64,000 bases of DNA from an uncultured Bacteroidales bacterium (GTDB lineage: Bacteria > Bacteroidota > Bacteroidia > Bacteroidales > Paludibacteraceae), in NCBI GenBank assembly GCA_946411385.1, contig CAMKDV010000013.1, forward strand, positions 20,849-84,848, given 5' to 3'. Made by a program: the position numbers and the translations under genes. The notes below the pieces were generated by a model. That model was not told where the DNA came from, searched no databases, and saw only the letters and a program-made list of their open reading frames with translations. Of this stretch, positions 1-8,752 are shown one piece after another; positions within the stretch are counted from its first letter, which is position 1, and every line of letters starts with the position of its first letter.

Positions 1-2535
1 TCGCTGGTGATGCTTGGCGACGGTACGGCGTTCCTCCACGGCAGCAGTGTGGTGAAGTACGAAAAGATGGAGCTCAACGCCGAGTTTATCCGCGTCAAGT
101 CCGACAGCTCGACCATCTATGCCGTGGGCGTGTACGACACACTGCACGACGAATGGAAAGGCAAGCCGGTGTTCAAGGAGGGAAAAGACAGCTACGAGAG
201 CGGCGAGATAACATATAACATCAAGACGCAGAAAGGTTTCATCCGCAACGTGGTCACGGAGCAGGGCGAAGGCTACGTGATAGCCGACAAGACCAAGAAA
301 GTGGAAGGCGACGAGATGATGATGCAAGGCGGCAAGTATACCACGTGTGACGACCATGACCATCCGCATTTCTATCTTCGCATGACCAAAGCCAAAGTCA
401 AACCCGGTGAATATATAGCCACAGGCCCCGCCTATCTGGTGGTGGGTGAAGTGCCGCTGCCCATAGCCGTGCCGTTCGGTTTCTTCCCGTTCACAAAGCA
501 GTATTCTTCAGGACTGATCATGCCGCAGTTTGGCGATGAGTACCAGCGCGGATTGTTCGCTAAAGGACTGGGATACTATTGGGCGATAAACGATTACATG
601 GACTTGGAGATTACGGGTGACATCTATACCAAAGGCACCTGGGCGGTGTATGCCAAGAGCCGCTACGTCAAGCGCTACAAGTTCAACGGCAGCATCAACC
701 TGGAGTACCGAAGCGACGTGACAGGTGAGAAAGGATTGCCGGAATACAGCAAGTCCAACAACTTCCATATAGCGTGGACGCACTCGCAAGATTCAAAAGC
801 CAACCCCTACTGCAATTTCTCCGCCAGTGTGAACTTCTCCACTTCGGGCTACAACCAGACCAGTATCAACAACTACTACAAGCCGGAAGTCAACTCGCAG
901 AACACCAAGTCGTCAACGATCAACTATACACAGCGTTTTCCCGACAGCCCGTGGAGCATCACGCTGAACGCCAGCATCACGCAGCGAACCAAAGACTCGA
1001 CCTTGTCCGTCACAGCGCCGAGCCTGAGCGTGAACATGAGCCGTATTTATCCGTTCAAACGCAAGAAACCCGTAGGCAAGGAGCGCTGGTATGAGAAGAT
1101 TTCGATGAGCTACAGTGCTGCATTCACTAACACCATCAATTGCAAGGAGAGCTACTTCTTCCATTCCAACTTCGTGAAAGACTGGCAGAACAAGATGACG
1201 CACTCCATTCCTATTCAGGCTAACTTCACGCTGTTCAAGTACCTGACCGTCACGCCGTCGCTGAAGATGACCGACCGAATGTATTTCCAGCGTGTAGACC
1301 AGACCTGGGACGAACAGGAGAACCGAGTGATGCGCGATACAACGCAAGGCTTTTACAATGTGTTTGATTTTGATGTCAGCGTGAGCCTGTCCACCAAGCT
1401 GTACGGCTTCTTTACGCCGTACCGCAAATGGTTCGGGGACAAAGTGGACCGTTTCCGCCATGTACTCACGCCAAGTGTCACGTTCACGTACAATCCCGAT
1501 TTCAGCAAGCCTTTCTGGGGCTATTACGGCACGTACGAAGAGCCTATCTTCCAGACCATGTACGACCGGCAGGGCAATTCCTACAAAGCACCGGTGCTCG
1601 ATCCGGATGGGCAGCAGTTGTACTACAAGCGAACGTACTCGCGTTTCCCTCAAGGTAATGCCAAGCAGAACGCAGCTGCTTCAATCAATTTCTCGCTCGG
1701 CAACAACCTGGAGGTGAAAGTGCGGGACGATAAAGATACGACCGGGCAGAAGCCGTACAAGGTAATATCGCTGATTGATAATTTCTCCATCACGGGAGGT
1801 TACAACTTCATTGCCGACTCCATGAACTGGAACAGGTTCGGTCTTAACCTGCGTATCAAATTGCCGAAGGTGAACTATACAATCAACCTGTCCACCACGC
1901 TTAATCCCTACATGTACGAACTTGATGCGGCTGGCCGTCCGGTCATGACGAACAAACAGTATTGGCACAACAAGCGTTTCCCGCACTGGAGCGGTACGTC
2001 CACGTCGCTCAGTTATACGTTCAACAACCAGACATTCAAGAAACTGGCTGAACTGGCAAACAAGAACAAGAAGAAAGATCAGCCGCCTGCGGAAGGTGAG
2101 GACAAACCCGCGGACGAAAGTGCCAAGCCTGTGGAGAAAGTAAAGAACCCGAAGTTCTCACCCACGGATATACAATGGAGCCTGAGCGTCAGCTACACGC
2201 TCCGTTACGGCGATGGTCCGGAGTTTGATTACAAGAAGATGTACCCCAAGATGGTATTCACGCAGAACCTCAGTCTGAACGGTACGTTGAACTTCGGCAA
2301 GGGATGGAAATGTTCGGCTACGACTTCGTACGATTTCAAAGCAAAGCAGTTCACGTACACGAATTTCTCCGTGACACGTGACCTGCACTGCTGGACAATG
2401 TCCGCCTCGTTTGTGCCTTTCGGACGCTACAAAGCATATACCTTCCATATTGGCGTCAATGCAAGCATGTTGGCCGACTTGAAGTATGATAAGTCCAGTG
2501 CCGAGAGCAACAACAAACGCGTTGACTGGTGGTAA
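1..2535 (+). CDS. lptD: LptD/OstA-like LPS-assembly outer-membrane protein, 5' partial
   Basis: The reading frame is open from base 1, so the N-terminus lies outside the window; 844 codons remain. The first roughly 150 residues look like the end of an OstA-type periplasmic domain, and the rest is a long beta-barrel with alternating aromatic and polar residues and many Tyr-x-aromatic strands, ending in an aromatic VDWW terminus. In the LptD family this barrel receives lipopolysaccharide from the periplasmic LptA-like bridge and places it in the outer leaflet. A Lys/Glu/Pro-rich loop (about residues 690-720) interrupts the barrel. A hairpin with a T-run follows the stop. The family call rests on overall resemblance, so another large barrel protein with an OstA-like N-terminus remains possible. 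Confidence 0.75.
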   Translation, partial: SLVMLGDGTAFLHGSSVVKYEKMELNAEFIRVKSDSSTIYAVGVYDTLHDEWKGKPVFKEGKDSYESGEITYNIKTQKGFIRNVVTEQGEGYVIADKTKKVEGDEMMMQGGKYTTCDDHDHPHFYLRMTKAKVKPGEYIATGPAYLVVGEVPLPIAVPFGFFPFTKQYSSGLIMPQFGDEYQRGLFAKGLGYYWAINDYMDLEITGDIYTKGTWAVYAKSRYVKRYKFNGSINLEYRSDVTGEKGLPEYSKSNNFHIAWTHSQDSKANPYCNFSASVNFSTSGYNQTSINNYYKPEVNSQNTKSSTINYTQRFPDSPWSITLNASITQRTKDSTLSVTAPSLSVNMSRIYPFKRKKPVGKERWYEKISMSYSAAFTNTINCKESYFFHSNFVKDWQNKMTHSIPIQANFTLFKYLTVTPSLKMTDRMYFQRVDQTWDEQENRVMRDTTQGFYNVFDFDVSVSLSTKLYGFFTPYRKWFGDKVDRFRHVLTPSVTFTYNPDFSKPFWGYYGTYEEPIFQTMYDRQGNSYKAPVLDPDGQQLYYKRTYSRFPQGNAKQNAAASINFSLGNNLEVKVRDDKDTTGQKPYKVISLIDNFSITGGYNFIADSMNWNRFGLNLRIKLPKVNYTINLSTTLNPYMYELDAAGRPVMTNKQYWHNKRFPHWSGTSTSLSYTFNNQTFKKLAELANKNKKKDQPPAEGEDKPADESAKPVEKVKNPKFSPTDIQWSLSVSYTLRYGDGPEFDYKKMYPKMVFTQNLSLNGTLNFGKGWKCSATTSYDFKAKQFTYTNFSVTRDLHCWTMSASFVPFGRYKAYTFHIGVNASMLADLKYDKSSAESNNKRVDWW

Positions 2536-2553
2536 TCTTCTACCGGTGGTAAT

Positions 2554-2584
2554 GCTACCTGTTTATAGCCGGCTGGTAGCTTTT
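2554..2584 (+). terminator. Hairpin terminator after lptD
   Basis: GCTACC (2554-2559) pairs with GGTAGC (2575-2580) and TTTT follows at once. It lies 19 nt after the lptD-like stop codon and separates it from the convergent ArdC-like gene. Confidence 0.55.
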
Positions 2585-2616
2585 GGCGGAACTCTTCTAT
2601 TGATTATATTTTCCTG

Positions 2617-2982
2617 TTATGCTTGTGCAAACTGAACCTGCTCGCGGGAAAAGAGGAACGAGATAGGGTAGTAGCAGTAGGCGCCCGTTTCCGACTGGGT
2701 GCGTTTGCCCCAGAATAGATAGGCGTGTTGTCCCTTGCGCACTTTCGCCCCTTTGGCTGCCCAGCCATCGAACGTGTCCAGCTCGGTGTTCGTGAGCTGG
2801 TAGCACTCGCGAAGCAGTTGGTTGCTGCTGATCTTCGTGCGGCCTGCCGCCAGGGCAAGACATTTCAGATTGTTGGTGATCGACTTAAGTTGAATACGGT
2901 ACTGCTGCATCTTCGTCAGTTCAACTTGTTGACGAGTTGCCTCTCTTGAGGCGATGGCTTCCTGATAAACTGTACGACTCAT
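2617..2982 (-). CDS. ArdC-like ssDNA-binding domain protein, small standalone form
   Basis: This 121-residue protein has an N-terminal helical segment. From about residue 65 it follows the pattern of the ArdC N-terminal domain: a TFDGWAAKGAKVRKGQ segment, then a short YLFWGK strand and a YYPISFLFSREQVQ end. In the family this domain binds single-stranded DNA and is usually fused to a metallopeptidase in plasmid anti-restriction proteins. Here only the binding domain is present. The gene stands alone, convergent with lptD and separated by 266 bp from the glycan genes, behind a region of nested inverted repeats. Its function here is unknown; a host nucleoid or repair role, or a mobile-element remnant, are both possible. 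Confidence 0.6.
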   Translation of the reverse strand: MSRTVYQEAIASREATRQQVELTKMQQYRIQLKSITNNLKCLALAAGRTKISSNQLLRECYQLTNTELDTFDGWAAKGAKVRKGQHAYLFWGKRTQSETGAYCYYPISFLFSREQVQFAQA

Positions 2983-3025
2983 AATGTTGTAATTTTAGTT
3001 TGTTATACTTTTTTGTTAGTTTGTT

Positions 3026-3078
3026 CGTCAAATTTTCTTTGACAAGCTTTCTACGTTGTCAAGTTTTTTTGTTTGACG
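3026..3078 (-). promoter_or_regulatory. Nested TTGAC-type inverted repeats in the ArdC-like leader
   Basis: CGTCAAA (3026-3032) is mirrored by TTTGACG (3072-3078), and TTGACAA (3039-3045) by TTGTCAA (3056-3062). GTCAAA/TTTGAC (3027-3032/3038-3043) forms a third, local pair. The symmetry lies 44-96 nt before the start codon. If the TAATTTTG box at 3082-3089 is the -7 element, these repeats are at or just after the transcription start, where a repressor operator or an RNA hairpin would sit. Confidence 0.45.
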
Positions 3079-3081
3079 ATG

Positions 3082-3089
3082 CAAAATTA
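3082..3089 (-). promoter_or_regulatory. Candidate -7 box for the ArdC-like gene
   Basis: On the minus strand this reads TAATTTTG, matching TAnnTTTG. No good -33 TTTG lies at the usual 20-nt distance, so support is weak. Confidence 0.3.
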
Positions 3090-3248
3090 CAACGAGGAGG
3101 TGACAAAACGCGTCATAAGCAAGAAAAAAGTGCATTTTTTAGGTGTACTTTTAACTTTTATTAACATTTAGCTCCGTTTTTGGGGTATTTTATGAAGAAA
3201 ATCCTTATTTAGGCGGATGGTCTTGTTGCCTGTCGGTTGAATGATTGT

Positions 3249-4316
3249 TTATCTTCTGAACAGACGAACATACAACCATTTGACGCACACGTCCAGCAGA
3301 TGGTTGAATGCCTCCAACGATCGCGACCAGCGACGATGATGGCGATGCCAGTAGCGGATATAATCGATTCGCAGCAGTTTGTTTTCGGGATAGAGACGCG
3401 GATGCAGATCCAGACGTTGCATGCAGGTTAGGTACTTGTCATCCATTGCTTGCAGGTCTTCCTTACGGAAATCGGCGCGTGGCATATCGAGCAGATAGAT
3501 CTTGTATAGGATGCGCAGACGGTTTTCATAATACTGCTTCATCCATGCCACGCGTATGGGAGAGAGCTCGTTTCGATGCGCCTCATAGAACGCAAGCATT
3601 GCGTCGGTAACTATCTGCATTTGATTGACGCTTTTCATCAGCACTTTCGGATCCATCGTCTGCCCTTCGCGATCAAGATTGTATTGATAGAGATTGAGGT
3701 TGAGGAAGCAGATCGTTTTGGCATAGAACGTCGGATAGCAAGCCCACTCGGTATCTGTATAACTTATTCCTTCCGTCTGGCGATAACCCATATTGCGCAA
3801 TAGTTCCGTGCGATAAGCAAGTGCGTGCATCAGGAAAAACCGGATATATCCGTCTTGCAGCACTTTATCCAATTCATACACCTTGCCATAGTCGTAAGGC
3901 TCACGACCCATCGTGTTGTATCGGATTACCTCTGTCACGTTGGCACCTATCTGCGAGAAATGTGTCACCAATATATCTGCATCCGTGCTCTCGGCTGCAT
4001 CAAGAAAGGCATCTAATACATTGGTGTCAAACCAGTCGTCGGAATCCAGCACTTTGACGTACTTACCCGTTGCCACAGGCAGCGCAGCATTGATTGTCGA
4101 GCCGTAGTTGCCGTTGGGCTTGTCAATCACGCGAATGCAGTTTGGGTGCTTCGTTTGCCATTCCTGTGCCACCTGCAGCGAGTTGTCTTTCGATCCGTCA
4201 TTTACAACCAGTATATCCAATGCCTCAGCCCGCTGAGCCGATACCAGCGATTCCAAACACCGCGGCAGCAATACCGCCATGTTGTATGTGGGGATTATGA
4301 TAGATAGGAGTTTCAT
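3249..4316 (-). CDS. Family 2 glycosyltransferase
   Basis: The 355-residue protein has a GT-A fold N-terminus: IIPTYN at residues 7-12, VVNDGSKDNS at 37-46 and the metal-binding DSDDW at 91-95. These are the nucleotide-sugar and metal sites of GT2 enzymes that extend surface glycans at the cytoplasmic face. The C-terminal 150 residues are basic and rich in Tyr and Arg, suggesting membrane association. Its ATG overlaps the stop of the preceding phosphotransferase gene (ATGA, 4313-4316), so the two are likely translationally coupled. It is the last gene of the glycan run; donor and acceptor cannot be read from the sequence. Confidence 0.88.
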   Translation of the reverse strand: MKLLSIIIPTYNMAVLLPRCLESLVSAQRAEALDILVVNDGSKDNSLQVAQEWQTKHPNCIRVIDKPNGNYGSTINAALPVATGKYVKVLDSDDWFDTNVLDAFLDAAESTDADILVTHFSQIGANVTEVIRYNTMGREPYDYGKVYELDKVLQDGYIRFFLMHALAYRTELLRNMGYRQTEGISYTDTEWACYPTFYAKTICFLNLNLYQYNLDREGQTMDPKVLMKSVNQMQIVTDAMLAFYEAHRNELSPIRVAWMKQYYENRLRILYKIYLLDMPRADFRKEDLQAMDDKYLTCMQRLDLHPRLYPENKLLRIDYIRYWHRHHRRWSRSLEAFNHLLDVCVKWLYVRLFRR

Positions 4317-5542
4317 AATGACAATATCTTTTGTACCAATTCCTCACAGCAATTTCCTATCGGTAACGGACGGAAACGCTGTATCTCTTGTTTGGTAGGA
4401 GGATAGTATGTCCGTTGGCATAGACATTGTTCCATCTCATTCCATGAGTATACACGTTTAGCTTCCAATAAGGAGTAGTCATAGTAGAACTCACGGGCTT
4501 TGGAGACATATTCCGCCTCATCAAAAGGAAAGAGGATAATAGGTCGTTTTAGTAATAAAAAGTCGAAATAAATACTGGAATAATCGCTGACCAATATATC
4601 TATATCGTTCAAGAACCGGTACAAATCATCATAATCATCATCGCCAATTGTACGAAGACGTCCGTTGTTCCCTATATCAGCTTTCACGTCATCAAGGAAG
4701 TGGCCTTTGTACATGAATACGATATTATTATCTTCAAGCATTTGTTCGAAATGCTCTTTGTCGAACCCTTCTGCCATCTTAAACGGATTGAACTTTCCGA
4801 TTTTGTCATCTCGAAAAGTCGGCATATATAGCACTTTCAGCGGTTTGTTGAATTGTGTATCCAATTGTTGGATCAGTCGTTCGCCGCTACTGCGCCCGTC
4901 TAACCTAGACAAGCGAGGTTCTACAATAGGCCACAAGCCTTCTTCCGGTAAAGCAAAGGCAGAAAGATAAAACGGCCGGAAGAAAGGGGAACTGCATAAG
5001 GTCGGTCCTGAAACAAACTCCCATGGCATAAGATGTTTGCGCAAGTTGGTCTTTAGGCGCTTCCATAGGCCTTTGTTGCGTAGGCGTGCCATGGCGTCAT
5101 CTCCGACTTTCTTGATAGGCATGCCGTGCCACAAGTTGATGAATTGTATGCCGTTCATCTGCATGACATCAGAGTCGAAGGTGTTAGCCGTAGAGAAAAA
5201 AACTCCGGAAAGCCGCTGCAGTTTTTTCCCTTCCTTTGTTGTGCACATTGCAACAGGTTTTCCTTCTTGTCGCAGACGGTTGTAGACTTGTTCGTTACGC
5301 GTCATCCATACTGCTCGTATCTCAGGATGATGTGCAAGGACATATTCATATAGTACGCGCGAATTGTCGGAGTAGCGTAGTCCGGACCATGCTCCGAATG
5401 TCCATAGGCGCATATCCCGCTTGCACAGACGCTGCGCATGCCATTGCGGTAAATGGCGGACACCTCGTAACAGGTGCAGAATATCAGTAAGAATATTATG
5501 TTTATGTGCTTGAGGGATAACATCCTTAACATTTTCTTTCAT
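4313..5542 (-). CDS. CDP-glycerol glycerophosphotransferase-family protein
   Basis: The 409 residues match the TagB/TagF-type phosphotransferase core: LWHGMP at 137-142, PTFRD at 241-245, YKGH near 278-281 and SDYSSIYFDF at 319-328, which includes the conserved Ser-Ser. Such enzymes move a polyol phosphate from a CDP-alditol to a glycan or lipid acceptor. Teichoic acid itself is not expected in a Gram-negative, but family members decorate capsule or O-antigen. The adjoining cytidylyltransferase-like and SDR genes could supply the CDP-activated substrate. No membrane segment is evident, although basic stretches near residues 150-175 could hold it on the inner membrane. Confidence 0.8.
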   Translation of the reverse strand: MKENVKDVIPQAHKHNILTDILHLLRGVRHLPQWHAQRLCKRDMRLWTFGAWSGLRYSDNSRVLYEYVLAHHPEIRAVWMTRNEQVYNRLRQEGKPVAMCTTKEGKKLQRLSGVFFSTANTFDSDVMQMNGIQFINLWHGMPIKKVGDDAMARLRNKGLWKRLKTNLRKHLMPWEFVSGPTLCSSPFFRPFYLSAFALPEEGLWPIVEPRLSRLDGRSSGERLIQQLDTQFNKPLKVLYMPTFRDDKIGKFNPFKMAEGFDKEHFEQMLEDNNIVFMYKGHFLDDVKADIGNNGRLRTIGDDDYDDLYRFLNDIDILVSDYSSIYFDFLLLKRPIILFPFDEAEYVSKAREFYYDYSLLEAKRVYSWNEMEQCLCQRTYYPPTKQEIQRFRPLPIGNCCEELVQKILSL

Positions 5543-5559
5543 AAACTTAACTGGTATGC

Positions 5560-6279
5560 TTAACGAAAATCGTATCCTCCACTAACCTCGATCACGCTGC
5601 CGTTGACAAATGCATTGTTTATGCAGAAACGTACGGCATCTGCTACTTCCTCGGCTTCGGCAAAACGGCCGAGAGCTGTTTTGTGACAAATACTTTCGCG
5701 GATTTCAGTGGGTTTGTTCTTTTGCCATTCTGTATCCACAAATCCGGGGGCAATAACATTTACTGTTGTTTCTGTTCCGGCAAAAGTTTTTACGAGGTTT
5801 TTAGCCAATGCTATTATTGCAGCCTTACTGACGCCATAAGCAAGTGAAACGCTATGCGGCAGAATTCCTAATAAAGAACTGATAAAAACAATACGCGCAT
5901 TGTTAGGAATAAGTGCAAAAATATCACGTAGAAGTGTTACGTTGCTGTTAACATTGACTTGCATCACATGCTCCCACTCGTCATCGCTTATTTCTTGAAG
6001 CGGTTTACGTGAGGTAATGCCGGCGTTGAATACGATACAATCAATATGCTCCAGTTCTTGCAGTGCCTGTACAAGTTTTTGTATTGCATCTTTGTCGCCT
6101 TGATCGGCGCGGATAATACTAAAGACCCCGCCAGTAAGCGATAGTTCCTTTTCACAGCGTTGTGCGGCTTGCTCGTCGTTAGAATAGGTGACCATTACCC
6201 GATAACCTTCCGCAATAAGCATTTTTGCAATTGCAAGCCCGATACCACGCGTGCCGCCGGTGACAAGTGCGTTCTTCAT
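5560..6279 (-). CDS. Short-chain dehydrogenase/reductase (SDR), FabG-like
   Basis: This classical SDR of 239 residues has the dinucleotide motif TGGTRGIG at 7-14, NAG at 85-87, and a catalytic Ser near 134-135 with Tyr148 and Lys152 (YGVSK). The length is usual for the family. Because it lies 3 nt after a LicC-like cytidylyltransferase gene and just before a CDP-glycerol-type phosphotransferase gene, I infer it reduces a sugar phosphate or activated sugar rather than acting in fatty-acid synthesis. Bcs1-type capsule enzymes join a cytidylyltransferase and an SDR in one chain, which is a useful parallel. The substrate is not known. Confidence 0.85.
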   Translation of the reverse strand: MKNALVTGGTRGIGLAIAKMLIAEGYRVMVTYSNDEQAAQRCEKELSLTGGVFSIIRADQGDKDAIQKLVQALQELEHIDCIVFNAGITSRKPLQEISDDEWEHVMQVNVNSNVTLLRDIFALIPNNARIVFISSLLGILPHSVSLAYGVSKAAIIALAKNLVKTFAGTETTVNVIAPGFVDTEWQKNKPTEIRESICHKTALGRFAEAEEVADAVRFCINNAFVNGSVIEVSGGYDFR

Positions 6280-6282
6280 TTG

Positions 6283-6996
6283 TTAATCGTCTAATTTAAT
6301 AATTTGCCTGATCTTCAGTAAGTTGTCTATTGAGTCTATCTCTGACCATTGGTAATCGCAAACATCCTTCACGCTGAAACTAGCTTGCATCATAAGTGAC
6401 ATCTGTACCAATCCGTTCTCGTACCATTGGTCGTAGAGTTCCTCTTTCACCATCTTATCCACTTCTTTGCAAAAATGTTTGGCATCTTCAGGTGTAAACT
6501 TTGTAATACCGACGTATTCGCCGGAATACTCGTTTAGTTCCTTACCCATTACCACCATTTTCCCGTTAAGAGCCTGCACGTTGTAATCGCCGTTGCTACG
6601 GATTGACGAGTCGAAATAGATAAGGCTCTCTGTCGGTTCTTCCGTGATGATTTCTGCCAACTCTTTGCTGAATACAATATCTGCGTTGAGGATGGTGACA
6701 GGTTTGCCACTGTTCAGTATGTCACTAGCAAACCAAAGCGAAGCTACACTATTTGTGACCCGATAATAAGGATTGACAATGATTGAGCATTGAGCGCCTA
6801 AGAGTTTTTGTATTTTGTCTGCCTCGAAACCAACCACTACAGTAATATGTGCCGAACTGTCGTTGGCATGAATGAGTCTGACGGCACGCTCAATAATTGT
6901 TTCCTTCTCTGAGATGCGAACAAGGCATTTCGGCATATTCTTCGTGTAAGGGTACAAACGAGTGCCTACTCCGGCTGCTAAAATGATATATTCCAT
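6283..6996 (-). CDS. LicC-like nucleotidyltransferase (probable CTP-dependent)
   Basis: From the chosen ATG the protein is 237 residues and starts straight into the nucleotide-binding motif: LAAGVGTRL near 6-14 and PK at 22-23. The end resembles phosphocholine cytidylyltransferase LicC, with a WYENGLVQ stretch and a W-x-EIDS motif near the C-terminus. These enzymes activate phosphocholine, a phosphonate or an alditol phosphate with CTP. An upstream in-frame ATG at 7041 would overlap the DUF2284 gene and add 15 residues not typical of the family, so I prefer 6996. The neighbouring phosphotransferase favours a CDP-alcohol product. Choline, polyol and phosphonate substrates all remain open. Confidence 0.75.
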   Translation of the reverse strand: MEYIILAAGVGTRLYPYTKNMPKCLVRISEKETIIERAVRLIHANDSSAHITVVVGFEADKIQKLLGAQCSIIVNPYYRVTNSVASLWFASDILNSGKPVTILNADIVFSKELAEIITEEPTESLIYFDSSIRSNGDYNVQALNGKMVVMGKELNEYSGEYVGITKFTPEDAKHFCKEVDKMVKEELYDQWYENGLVQMSLMMQASFSVKDVCDYQWSEIDSIDNLLKIRQIIKLDD

Positions 6997-7034
6997 ATAT
7001 TTGAAAAATGAATGTTCTTTATATTTTTGGATTT

Positions 7035-7568
7035 TTACCAAAGGAATAAACCATAACGATATAGATAATCCTTTGGAGGAAAGACAACCTCAATACCAAT
7101 GTTCTTCAACGTACTTATGACATTGCAACTTGTGGCTTCCCATGGAACGCGCGATAGAGAGGGATTGGCACACTGCTCCTTTGAGCAACCGTTTTTGCAG
7201 AGTTTGCAACTGCCGCCGATAAACGAAAGAGCCAGTGTGTTGTTCCTTTTATACAACTCTCCTTCGAGGTAGAGCATAGCGCGGTGAACCATATTCGTGG
7301 ATTTGTACCGCACCTCTTCATCTACTGCTACATGCTCCAGGGGCATCTTGCAGATGATGACAGCAGCATGCTCATATTCTTGCACAAGTTTATGATAGTC
7401 TATTGACGGCAGATGTCCTGGACAGGTCCACTTGGTGTGGTAGTTCGAGCAATGGAAACATTTCTGCTTCACACGCTCTTCAAACACCATGTCCTCACCT
7501 CGTATCTCCACTGCTTCCAGCAGCGGGTACTGCGCTTTCAGTATGTCTTGTAGTTCGTTTATTTTCAT
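7035..7568 (-). CDS. DUF2284 cysteine-rich putative metal-binding protein
   Basis: The 177-residue protein carries cysteines in the DUF2284 pattern: Cys37, Cys40 and Cys49 near the N-terminus, and Cys121, Cys124, Cys128, Cys133 and Cys148 towards the C-terminus, with a conserved W-x-CPG context at 47-51. Family members are thought to bind iron-sulfur clusters or another metal; no activity is established to my knowledge. It sits 4 nt after the GT4 gene and 38 nt before the cytidylyltransferase gene, so it is transcribed within the glycan set. Its presence there is unusual and unexplained. It could be a redox partner or simply a passenger in the operon. Confidence 0.75.
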   Translation of the reverse strand: MKINELQDILKAQYPLLEAVEIRGEDMVFEERVKQKCFHCSNYHTKWTCPGHLPSIDYHKLVQEYEHAAVIICKMPLEHVAVDEEVRYKSTNMVHRAMLYLEGELYKRNNTLALSFIGGSCKLCKNGCSKEQCANPSLSRVPWEATSCNVISTLKNIGIEVVFPPKDYLYRYGLFLW

Positions 7569-7572
7569 CTGT

Positions 7573-8718
7573 TTATTTATTGTATAGCCGTAAGAACGTG
7601 TGCGTCATCTTGTCCCATGCATATTTGTCCTTTTCCAAACGCAGGTACTCGGTAAACGCCTCTTGCCGCTCGTGGGTATAATAGTCGCGTAAGGCATCGG
7701 CGATGGCGGTTGCTTCCGGAGTAACGGCATAGCCCATCAATCCGTGGTGAACAATCTCCGCCAAGCCGCCTACATTTGTGACGAGCATCGGTTTCTCGAA
7801 ATGGAATGCCACCTGCGTTACGCCCGACTGTGTAGCCGACTTATACGGCTGTACAATCAGGTTCGCCGCGCCGAAGTATTTGCGCAAATCGCCATCGGGG
7901 ATAAATTCGTTGCGAATAATCACTCGTTCATCCAGTCCGCTGCGGCTTATCTGCTCGCGGTATTTCTGCTCATCCTCATAGAATTCTCCCGCCACGAGCA
8001 GCCGTAGGTTCGGCAAATCGTCTTTCACTTGCGCAAAAGCATCTATCAGCAGGTCAAGTCCTTTGTAGGCACGCACCAACCCGAAGAACAGCATATAGTC
8101 TTGCTCCGGATCAAGTCCCAACGCTTCACATGCCGCTGTTTTGTTCATCGGCTCGCCGTAATGGTCGTAGATAGGATGCGGACTGAACGTCTTGGGTTTG
8201 CAGTGGCGCTTGTCCAGATTCTCAATATCATCTACCACACTCTCCGAGAGGGCAATAAAAGCATCGGTAACCTGTACAAACACAGGTGCAAACATCTTGT
8301 CAAGAACCGATGGCTCATGAGGTATCATATTATGCACCAATGCCATGCACCGCGTATGCCCGTTGCGCTTTACGATGCGCTCTATCGTGGCAAAAGCCGG
8401 AGCGAAGAACGCCATCCAATAGCAGCATATCACCAGATCCGGACGTTGCTTGCGCAGACGATGACCTACACGAAGCCATGACAACGGATTGCACGAGTTC
8501 ACGGCACGCGTGATGGTTAAATCCTTCGGTGCAGGGTCAGATGAATATTGCGTCTTGCCGGGAAAAAGGAACGACGGGTATTGCGTTGTGAATGTCACTA
8601 CCTCTACCTTGTGTCCCTCTGCCTGAAACTGTTGCGCCAACCGCTGATTGAACGTCGCCAGCCCGCCCCGGAAGGGGTAGGCTGTCCCGACGATTACTAT
8701 GTGCAACTGTTTATCCAT
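7573..8718 (-). CDS. Family 4 glycosyltransferase
   Basis: The 381-residue protein has the two-domain GT-B layout. An N-terminal Rossmann half begins with VGTAYPFRGGLATFN, giving the glycine-rich acceptor-side loop, and the C-terminal half carries FFGLVRAYKGLDLLI and a donor-site region ending in QSGVTQVAFHFEKP. The Glu-x7-Glu motif of GT4 enzymes is replaced by a Gln/Ser-rich QSGVTQ form. Such enzymes transfer sugars to lipid-linked glycans in the cytoplasm. It directly follows oadA (33-nt gap containing a palindrome) and leads the glycan run. Sugar specificity cannot be inferred. Confidence 0.85.
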   Translation of the reverse strand: MDKQLHIVIVGTAYPFRGGLATFNQRLAQQFQAEGHKVEVVTFTTQYPSFLFPGKTQYSSDPAPKDLTITRAVNSCNPLSWLRVGHRLRKQRPDLVICCYWMAFFAPAFATIERIVKRNGHTRCMALVHNMIPHEPSVLDKMFAPVFVQVTDAFIALSESVVDDIENLDKRHCKPKTFSPHPIYDHYGEPMNKTAACEALGLDPEQDYMLFFGLVRAYKGLDLLIDAFAQVKDDLPNLRLLVAGEFYEDEQKYREQISRSGLDERVIIRNEFIPDGDLRKYFGAANLIVQPYKSATQSGVTQVAFHFEKPMLVTNVGGLAEIVHHGLMGYAVTPEATAIADALRDYYTHERQEAFTEYLRLEKDKYAWDKMTHTFLRLYNK

Positions 8719-8732
8719 GCGCGATAGGGTGT

Positions 8733-8752
8733 ATCAGCCATGTTTGGCTGAT
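8733..8752. repeat. Intercistronic palindrome, copy 1
   Basis: ATCAGCCA-tgtt-TGGCTGAT, perfect 8-bp arms. It touches the last base of the oadA stop codon on the minus strand and lies before the GT4 gene. No T-run follows, so it is not a typical intrinsic terminator. Confidence 0.8.

Larger units (their letters stand above)
2983..3248. other. AT-rich intergenic region upstream of the ArdC-like gene
   Basis: This gap holds no convincing gene. It contains the inverted repeats at 3026-3078, a candidate minus-strand TAnnTTTG box at 3082-3089 and long A/T runs up to the end of the GT2 gene at 3249. The ArdC-like gene is the only gene that could be controlled from here. Confidence 0.5.
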
